Positions 59,357 to 64,000 of a stretch of DNA of 64,000 nucleotides are shown piece by piece; position 1 is the first letter of the stretch, and each line of letters begins with the position of its first letter. The DNA is from Fermentibacter danicus (GTDB taxonomy: Bacteria > Fermentibacterota > Fermentibacteria > Fermentibacterales > Fermentibacteraceae): NCBI GenBank assembly GCA_001618615.1, contig LKHB01000181.1, forward strand, positions 3,086-67,085. The letters run 5' to 3'. The notes under the pieces were generated by a model. That model had not been told where the DNA came from. It saw nothing but the letters and a program-made list of their open reading frames with translations, and made no database searches. Both the position numbers and the translations under genes were made by a program.

Positions 59357-59935
59357 ATGCTGGATGTGACAGCGCGCATCGTCGAGGGCCTCCTGTTCGC
59401 CTCCGACCGTCCGCTGAGCCTCGACGAGATCTGCGACCTGACAGGTTCCGGACCGGAAACCGTCACCGGGGCGCTGGAGAGGATTCAGGCCGCGCTGGAG
59501 GAGGAGGGCCACGCGATGATCCTCCAGGAGGCCGCCGGATCCTGGCGCATGGTGACCGATCCCGGAGTCGGGTCTTCCGTGGCCCAGCTCTTCGAGGACA
59601 GGAGGCCGGGAAGACTCAGTCGCGCCGCAGTGGAGGCCCTGGCCGTGATCGCATACAACCAGCCCTGCACCAGAGCAGCCATCGAGGCCATCAGGGGCGT
59701 GAACTGCGACAGCGCGCTGAAATCCCTGCTGGAGCGCGGGCTGATCAGGATCAGCGGGAGACAGGAGACGCCGGGAAGACCGCTCACCTATTCCACGACC
59801 GAGGGATTCCTGAATTATTTCGGACTGAACGACATCGACCACCTTCCCCGCAAGAGGGAGATCGAGGAGCTGATAGGCTCCGGAGGGGATGGGGAGGGGG
59901 ATGCCCCGAGTGAAACCGACCTCTTCGGCTCATAG
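59357..59935 (+). CDS. scpB: Segregation and condensation protein B
   Basis: A 192-residue ScpB with two winged-helix domains. Blocks are ARIVEGLLFASDRPLSLDEIC, RLSRAAVEALAVIAYNQPCTRAAIEAIRGVNCDSALKSLLERGLI and GRPLTYSTTEGFLNYFGLNDIDHLP. It dimerises on ScpA in the SMC complex. The ATG at 59357 lies 1 nt after the scpA stop. The acidic, glycine-rich tail continues to 59935. Confidence 0.96.
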   Translation: MLDVTARIVEGLLFASDRPLSLDEICDLTGSGPETVTGALERIQAALEEEGHAMILQEAAGSWRMVTDPGVGSSVAQLFEDRRPGRLSRAAVEALAVIAYNQPCTRAAIEAIRGVNCDSALKSLLERGLIRISGRQETPGRPLTYSTTEGFLNYFGLNDIDHLPRKREIEELIGSGGDGEGDAPSETDLFGS

Positions 59936-59966
59936 CGCACCCGGAGGAGATGAGCGGCCGGGCGGG

Positions 59967-60680
59967 ATGAGGCTGAACCGCTTCCTCGCAAGGGCGGGAG
60001 TGGGCTCCAGGAGAACCTGCGACGACCTGATCAGGCAGGGGCTCGTGACGGTGAATGGAAGACGCCCCGAGTCCCTGGGCGTGCAGGTCTCACCGGGCGA
60101 CAGGGTGGAGTATGCCGGAAGGAGGATCGTCCTTCCCGATGTTTCGATCTATGCCTGGAACAAGCCCATCGGGGTCGAGACGAGCATGGCGGACAGGAGC
60201 GGCAGGCTGAAGGCCCTGCTCGAGAGGCTGACGCCCGGCTGCGTGCCGGTCGGCAGGCTGGACATCAACACCGGCGGACTGCTCATCCTGACGAACGACG
60301 GCGACCTGACCAACAGGCTGACCCATCCCAGATGGGGGGTGGAGCGCGAGTACGTCCTCACCCTGGCCGGGGACATCCCGGGCGGCGTGCTGGGCAGGCT
60401 TCGCTCAGGCATCTCGATTGGTCCCGGTCCGCTCTGCCGGCCCGTATCCGTTGCGCCGCTGGGAGCCAGGCGCCTCTCCGTCGTCCTGTCGAGCGGGAGA
60501 TACCACGAAGTGAGGCGCATGGCGGCCGCAGCCGGCCTGACTCTCGCCTCGCTGGAGCGGACGCGGTTCGGCCCGGTCACGATAGGCGATCTCCCCAGGG
60601 GCGGGCACCGGAACCTGTCCCGCAAGGAGGCAGGTATGCTCTACTCCCTCGTTGGCCTCGAACCCCCGGGGTCTCATTGA
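59967..60680 (+). CDS. rluB: RluB-type 23S rRNA pseudouridine synthase
   Basis: A 237-residue enzyme: an N-terminal S4 RNA-binding domain (MRLNRFLARAGVGSRRTCDDLIRQGLVTVNG) and a pseudouridine synthase core with catalytic Asp in VGRLDINTGGLLILTNDGDLTNRLTHP; SGRYHEVRRMAAAAG follows. It should isomerise a uridine in 23S rRNA. The family-like start is the ATG at 59967; in-frame ATGs at 59889 and 59901 would overlap scpB and add a non-conserved leader. Confidence 0.92.
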   Translation: MRLNRFLARAGVGSRRTCDDLIRQGLVTVNGRRPESLGVQVSPGDRVEYAGRRIVLPDVSIYAWNKPIGVETSMADRSGRLKALLERLTPGCVPVGRLDINTGGLLILTNDGDLTNRLTHPRWGVEREYVLTLAGDIPGGVLGRLRSGISIGPGPLCRPVSVAPLGARRLSVVLSSGRYHEVRRMAAAAGLTLASLERTRFGPVTIGDLPRGGHRNLSRKEAGMLYSLVGLEPPGSH

Positions 60681-60705
60681 CGGCGGAGCCCTGCGGGGAG
60701 ATAAT
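60677..60705 (+). promoter_or_regulatory. Promoter for cmk-plsC-rpsA
   Basis: TTGACG (60677-60682, 5/6) and GATAAT (60700-60705, 5/6) with an ideal 17-nt spacer form the best promoter in the window. It overlaps the rluB stop. Transcription would begin near the A at 60714, and GAGGGG (60724-60729) would serve as ribosome-binding site for a GTG at 60732. Confidence 0.75.
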
Positions 60706-60741
60706 TCTCCTCTATGCGTAAAAGAGGGGACGTGACCTTGT

Positions 60742-61416
60742 CTGCCTGATCTGATCGCCATCGACGGGCCCGCGGGTTCGGGCAAGAGCACGACAGCGCG
60801 ACTCTGCGCCGGCGTGCTGGGATTCGACTACCTGGACACGGGCGCGATGTACAGGATGGCTGCTCTCCTCTGCGCTCGGAATGGCTGCGGATCTGACGGC
60901 GGGGCTCTCGCCGCGCTGATCGAATCTCACTCGATATCGCTGCATAATGGAGAGGCGTTCCTCGATGGCGAGAACGTCTCGGCCTGCATCCGCACGCCGG
61001 CGATAAGCGAAGCGGCCAGTCTCCTGTCGGCGCTGTCCGGGGTCAGGCGGGCCATGGTCCTCAAGCAGCGCGAATTCGCATCCGGGCGCGATCTCGTAGC
61101 CGAAGGCCGTGACATGGGCACGGTCGTGTTTCCCGACGCCTCACTCAAGGTCTACGTGATAGCCGATCTGGCAGTGAGGGCCGTGAGGAGGCTGCGCGAC
61201 CAGGGTCCGGGCTCCGCGGGGGAGGAGGACTTCGCCTCAGTGGTTCTCTCCCTCATTAAGAGGGACCGGAGGGACCGGGAACGCTCCGACAGCCCCCTGA
61301 GGCCTGCGCCGGACGCCGTCCTCCTGGACACCAGCCTCATGACGGTAGCCGAACAGGTGGAAAAGGTGGTCTCGCTTTACGAGGCAGTTCGCGGGAGGCG
61401 CAGGGATGTTGTCTAG
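60742..61416 (+). CDS. cmk: Cytidylate kinase, 5' end disrupted
   Basis: A CMP/dCMP kinase of about 224 residues. The P loop DLIAIDGPAGSGKSTTARLCA, LDTGAMYRMAALL, AEGRDMGTVVFPDASLKVYVIAD and the arginine-rich lid DRRDRERSDSPL are all present, but no ATG, GTG or TTG lies in frame upstream of the P loop: a TGA at 60733 closes the frame, leaving only CTG codons (60742, 60751). In the neighbouring frame a GTG at 60732 with GAGGGG before it reads MTLSA then TGA (60747). Removing one T at 60747 would join MTLSA to DLIAIDGP perfectly. A sequencing error, a +1 frameshift or a CTG start are the options. Confidence 0.88.
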   Translation: MPDLIAIDGPAGSGKSTTARLCAGVLGFDYLDTGAMYRMAALLCARNGCGSDGGALAALIESHSISLHNGEAFLDGENVSACIRTPAISEAASLLSALSGVRRAMVLKQREFASGRDLVAEGRDMGTVVFPDASLKVYVIADLAVRAVRRLRDQGPGSAGEEDFASVVLSLIKRDRRDRERSDSPLRPAPDAVLLDTSLMTVAEQVEKVVSLYEAVRGRRRDVV

Positions 61417-62053
61417 GCGCAGGTACATGCCCTCCCTCCAAAGGTACGGCCACCTCGTGATCAAGGCGGTCTTCGGACTGAGGGTGACCGGGGTCGAGAA
61501 GGTTCCCAGAACCGGCGGACTCCTGATGGCGAGCAACCACATCTCCGAACTCGATCCGCCCGTTCTGGGGAGCTGCATACCCCGGATTGTCCACTTCATG
61601 GCGAAGAGCGAGCTTTTCCGTGGCAGGGCCGCAACATGGTTCTTCGCCCGCCTCAATGCTTTTCCGGTGGATCGGAAAAGGATCGACAGGGCCTCCCTGC
61701 GCACCGCCGAGTCCATCCTGCTCTCGCAGGGCGCCCTTCTCATGTTCCCCGAGGGCACTCGCAGCCATGACGGCCGGGCCCTCAGACCCAAGCCCGGAAT
61801 CGGGATGCTCGTTCAGAGAACCGGAGTGCCCGTGCTGCCGATATTCATCCACGGCACCGACAGGCCGCTGGGGGCCGTCCTGAGGCGGCCGCGCTTCTCG
61901 GTCTCACTGGGTGACCCGATCGCCCCTGAGGAGATGACGGACGCCGCCGGAGACGGCGGATTCGCTTCGATAGCCGAATTGATAATGGAGAGGATACTGG
62001 AAACGGGAGCCAAGGCTGGCCTCGCAGCAGAGGCCGAGAGGAGTGCGAATTGA
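61406..62053 (+). CDS. plsC: 1-acyl-sn-glycerol-3-phosphate acyltransferase
   Basis: A 215-residue PlsC-type LPLAT enzyme making phosphatidic acid at the membrane. The catalytic motif is NHISELDPP (HxxxxD), followed by FMAKSELFRG, NAFPVDRKRIDR and the substrate motif MFPEGTRSHDG, then PGIGMLVQRTGVPVLPIFIHGTD. It overlaps cmk by 11 nt and rpsA by 4 nt, the cmk-plsC-rpsA order being known from other bacteria. GGGAGGCGCAGGG precedes the ATG. Confidence 0.95.
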   Translation: MLSRRRYMPSLQRYGHLVIKAVFGLRVTGVEKVPRTGGLLMASNHISELDPPVLGSCIPRIVHFMAKSELFRGRAATWFFARLNAFPVDRKRIDRASLRTAESILLSQGALLMFPEGTRSHDGRALRPKPGIGMLVQRTGVPVLPIFIHGTDRPLGAVLRRPRFSVSLGDPIAPEEMTDAAGDGGFASIAELIMERILETGAKAGLAAEAERSAN

Positions 62054-63885
62054 GCGAAAAGGAGTACTGCGTCGGACTTACGCCGGAGGAGATCGAAAGG
62101 ATCGAGGGATTCGAGTACTCTCCGGAAGAAAGGCGTCAGCTCGAGGAATCCTATAACGGCACCATCACGACTACGGAGGTCCGGGTAGGCACGATCCTGT
62201 CCGGCACGATACTCCAGAGGGTCGGCAACGAGGTCGTCGTTGACATCGGATACAAGAGCGAGGGCGTCATCCCGCTGTCCGAGTTCCGGGAGGACGAGGA
62301 GATAGTCCCCGGGCAGCAGGTGGACGTCTATATCGAGACTCTCGAAGACCAGGACGGCAGGGTCAGCGTCTCCAAGGAGAAGGCCCACTTCCACCGCGTC
62401 TGGGCGGACATCAAGGCCGCCTACGACAACGGCACCATCCTCGAGGGCACCGTTCTCAAGAGGATCAAGGGCGGTCTCGTCGTGCGCATCATGGGCGTGG
62501 ACGCATTCCTGCCCGGTTCACAGGTCGCGCTCAGGCAGGTTCCCAACCTCGAGAAGTTCATCAACCAGAAGCTCGAGTTCCGCGTGATAAAGCTGAACAA
62601 GAGGCGCAGGAACATCGTGGTGAGCAGGCGCCAGGTCCTCGAGGAGGCGCGGTCGGAGTTGAAGGAGAAGCTGATAAAGGAACTCGAGGAGGATCAGGTG
62701 CGCACCGGCGTCGTGAAGAACATCACGGATTTCGGCGCATTCGTGGACCTCGGCGGAATCGACGGCCTCCTCCACATAACCGACATGAGCTGGGGCAGGG
62801 TTCGCCATCCCAGCCAGCTCGTGAACATCGGCGACGAGATAGAGGTAAAGGTGCTCAAGTTCGACCGCGACCGCGAGCGCATTTCTCTGGGTCTGAAGCA
62901 GTTGCAGCCCTTCCCCTGGGAGGGCGTCGGCGAGAGGTATCCCAAGGGCTCGGTCGTCAGCGGCAAGGTCGCCAGCATAACCGACTACGGCGCCTTCATC
63001 GAGCTCGAACCCGGCGTGGAGGGACTCATCCACGTCTCGGAGATGTCTTGGACCAAGCAGGTCAGGCATCCCTCCAAGATCCTCAGCGTGGGGGACGATC
63101 TCGAGGCCGTAGTGCTGAACGTGAACGAGGAGGAGCGGAAGATATCCCTCGGACTGAGGCAGACGCAGGAGAATCCGTGGGATACCATAGAGGAGCGTTA
63201 TCCGGTCGGCTCGGTAGTCGAGGGCATAGTAAGGAACCTCACGAACTTCGGAGCCTTCGTTCAGATCGAGGACGGGATCGACGGTCTGGTGCACATCAGC
63301 GACATGAGCTGGACCAGGCGGGTGACTCATCCCTCCGAAGTCCTATCCAAGGGCGACGTGCTGAAGGTCGTAGTCCTGAGCATCGACAGGGAGAATCACA
63401 GGATCTCGCTCGGGCTCAAGCAGACCACGGACAACCCCTGGGATACCATGGATCAGAAGCTGCCCGAAGGCACGGAAATCCACGGTTCGGTCGTCCAGCT
63501 CCTCGAAAGGGGAGTGGTGGTCGACCTGGGCGACTCCATAGAGGGCTTCGTCCCTCTCAGCCAGCTCGGCTGGGAGACGCTCGAACACCCCGAGAACGTA
63601 CTCAGGATCGGCGACGACCTGCCGCTAAGGGTCATCGAGGTCGTTCCCAGCAGCAGGCGCATCGTGCTCAGCGTGAGGAGCTACTTCAACGGCCGGTCCA
63701 TGGAGGAGCTGAGTCAGTTCAGGGCCGGGCTCGAGGACAGACCCCCGGCCGAACCTGTCCAGATGCCTCTCCGTGCGACCACCTACGACGAGGAGGGCGG
63801 GCGGTCGCTCATCGAGCCTGAACCCGCACCCGCTCCCGAGGCCGGGTCGGACGAAGCGGCCGCCGGAGACGAAGAGAACGGTTAG
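62050..63885 (+). CDS. rpsA: 30S ribosomal protein S1
   Basis: A 611-residue S1 with six OB-type S1 domains that bind mRNA and bring it to the 30S subunit. Each repeat has the pattern G.V..I.dfGAFV.l..GidGLlHiSdmSW: TGVVKNITDFGAFVDLGGIDGLLHITDMSW, SGKVASITDYGAFIELEPGVEGLIHVSEMSW and EGIVRNLTNFGAFVQIEDGIDGLVHISDMSW are domains 3-5. The first two are more divergent, as usual. An acidic Pro/Ala-rich tail ends it. TTG start with AGGAG seven bases upstream, overlapping plsC. Confidence 0.96.
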   Translation: MSEKEYCVGLTPEEIERIEGFEYSPEERRQLEESYNGTITTTEVRVGTILSGTILQRVGNEVVVDIGYKSEGVIPLSEFREDEEIVPGQQVDVYIETLEDQDGRVSVSKEKAHFHRVWADIKAAYDNGTILEGTVLKRIKGGLVVRIMGVDAFLPGSQVALRQVPNLEKFINQKLEFRVIKLNKRRRNIVVSRRQVLEEARSELKEKLIKELEEDQVRTGVVKNITDFGAFVDLGGIDGLLHITDMSWGRVRHPSQLVNIGDEIEVKVLKFDRDRERISLGLKQLQPFPWEGVGERYPKGSVVSGKVASITDYGAFIELEPGVEGLIHVSEMSWTKQVRHPSKILSVGDDLEAVVLNVNEEERKISLGLRQTQENPWDTIEERYPVGSVVEGIVRNLTNFGAFVQIEDGIDGLVHISDMSWTRRVTHPSEVLSKGDVLKVVVLSIDRENHRISLGLKQTTDNPWDTMDQKLPEGTEIHGSVVQLLERGVVVDLGDSIEGFVPLSQLGWETLEHPENVLRIGDDLPLRVIEVVPSSRRIVLSVRSYFNGRSMEELSQFRAGLEDRPPAEPVQMPLRATTYDEEGGRSLIEPEPAPAPEAGSDEAAAGDEENG

Positions 63886-63893
63886 CGCATGAA

Positions 63894-63929
63894 CGCCGCG
63901 GAAGGTTCCTGAAGGGGCCTTCCGCGGCG
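63894..63929 (+). terminator. Strong hairpin after rpsA
   Basis: CGCCGCGGAAGG (63894-63905) pairs perfectly with CCTTCCGCGGCG (63918-63929) over a 12-nt loop. There is no long T run after it (ACACTGCTTTCC), so it is either a weak intrinsic terminator or an mRNA 3'-end stabiliser. Confidence 0.6.
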
Positions 63930-63962
63930 ACACTGCTTTCCAGGGCTCTGTCGGAAGGTTTC

Positions 63963-64000
63963 ATGGCCGGGGTTGGACATCTGAACGTCGGGTGCAGGCT
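63963..64000 (+). CDS. Start of a gene cut by the window end
   Basis: An ATG at 63963 with GGAAGG five bases upstream opens a frame reading MAGVGHLNVGCR before the sequence stops. Twelve residues are too few to name it. The NVGC(R/K) pattern would fit the first cysteine of an MtaB/MiaB-type methylthiotransferase, which is only a guess. Confidence 0.4.
   Translation, partial: MAGVGHLNVGCR

Noticed and set aside
63888..63911. A tiny frame (MNAAEGS) just after rpsA
   Set aside because: Its codons form the 5' arm of the hairpin at 63894-63929 and there is no ribosome-binding site.
1..64000. A search for CRISPR arrays, toxin-antitoxin pairs, phage or transposase genes
   Set aside because: No regularly spaced repeats, no nuclease/antitoxin pairs and no recombinase motifs were seen on either strand.

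Overview
The window is a dense, GC-rich bacterial chromosome segment from a diderm, LPS-making organism. Evidence for the LPS envelope is lpxB, a Kdo transferase, lpxK, a heptose-bisphosphate phosphatase and a heptosyltransferase-like GT9 enzyme. Two PorV/UPF0164-like outer-membrane proteins and several lipoproteins of the 'PSGGP..KSPP' Ig-like type point to the FCB superphylum. AGG-rich arginine usage and the mix of families would fit an uncultured lineage such as Fermentibacteria-like bacteria, but that placement is inference. Genes are packed into operons with 1-4 nt overlaps, and GTG and TTG starts are common. Apart from one tRNA there is no RNA gene I can support. There is no CRISPR array, insertion sequence, prophage or integrase. 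The region is a housekeeping and envelope segment rather than an island.

Layout: 1-5304 (minus) holds an NRAMP-related transporter cut by the window edge, a soluble PRC-MgtE_N-CBS protein, yjbQ, a DUF503 protein and glgB. 5622-7279 holds three small membrane proteins of uncharacterised families with recognisable promoters and a bidirectional terminator. 7325-11761 (plus) carries PilZ, a PorV-like protein, a CTP-type lipid kinase, miaB and GT9. 11758-13903 (minus) carries exonuclease VII (xseB, xseA) and a secreted protein. Then come a nucleoside kinase, a SpoU methyltransferase and a short ComEC. 18079-20256 (minus) carries a membrane-anchored protein, gmhB and a sugar epimerase.

20358-29439 (plus) is an envelope operon: ddl, a threonine-aldolase-like enzyme, a GnnA-like dehydrogenase, lpxB, a DUF374-Kdo transferase fusion, lpxK, nadB and an NlpC/P60 lipoprotein. 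29469-32956 (minus) is lipM, lipA, dus and a LysM/TPR lipoprotein. 33044-41907 (plus) is PorV-like 2, surE, a transglutaminase with a catalytically dead paralogue, murJ, uvrC and a cupin. 42012-49008 is rubrerythrin, tRNA-Leu(UAA), mutL, miaA, a ParB-like/TPR hybrid, an Ig-like lipoprotein and a ferredoxin-nitroreductase. 49018-50666 (minus) is a polysaccharide deacetylase and a lectin-like lipoprotein. 50635-63885 (plus) holds an adaptor-like lipoprotein, pgi, an outer-membrane protein, purN, an M15 peptidase, an L,D-transpeptidase, a PQQ propeller, era, scpA, scpB, rluB, cmk, plsC and rpsA.

Most interesting: the NRAMP/MgtE-sensor pair (a likely Mg2+ uptake unit), the DUF374-Kdo transferase fusion beside a GnnA-like dehydrogenase (possible lipid A variation), the active/dead transglutaminase pair, the degenerate ParB-TPR protein, an Era GTPase lacking NKxD, and a cmk gene whose start is broken by one base.
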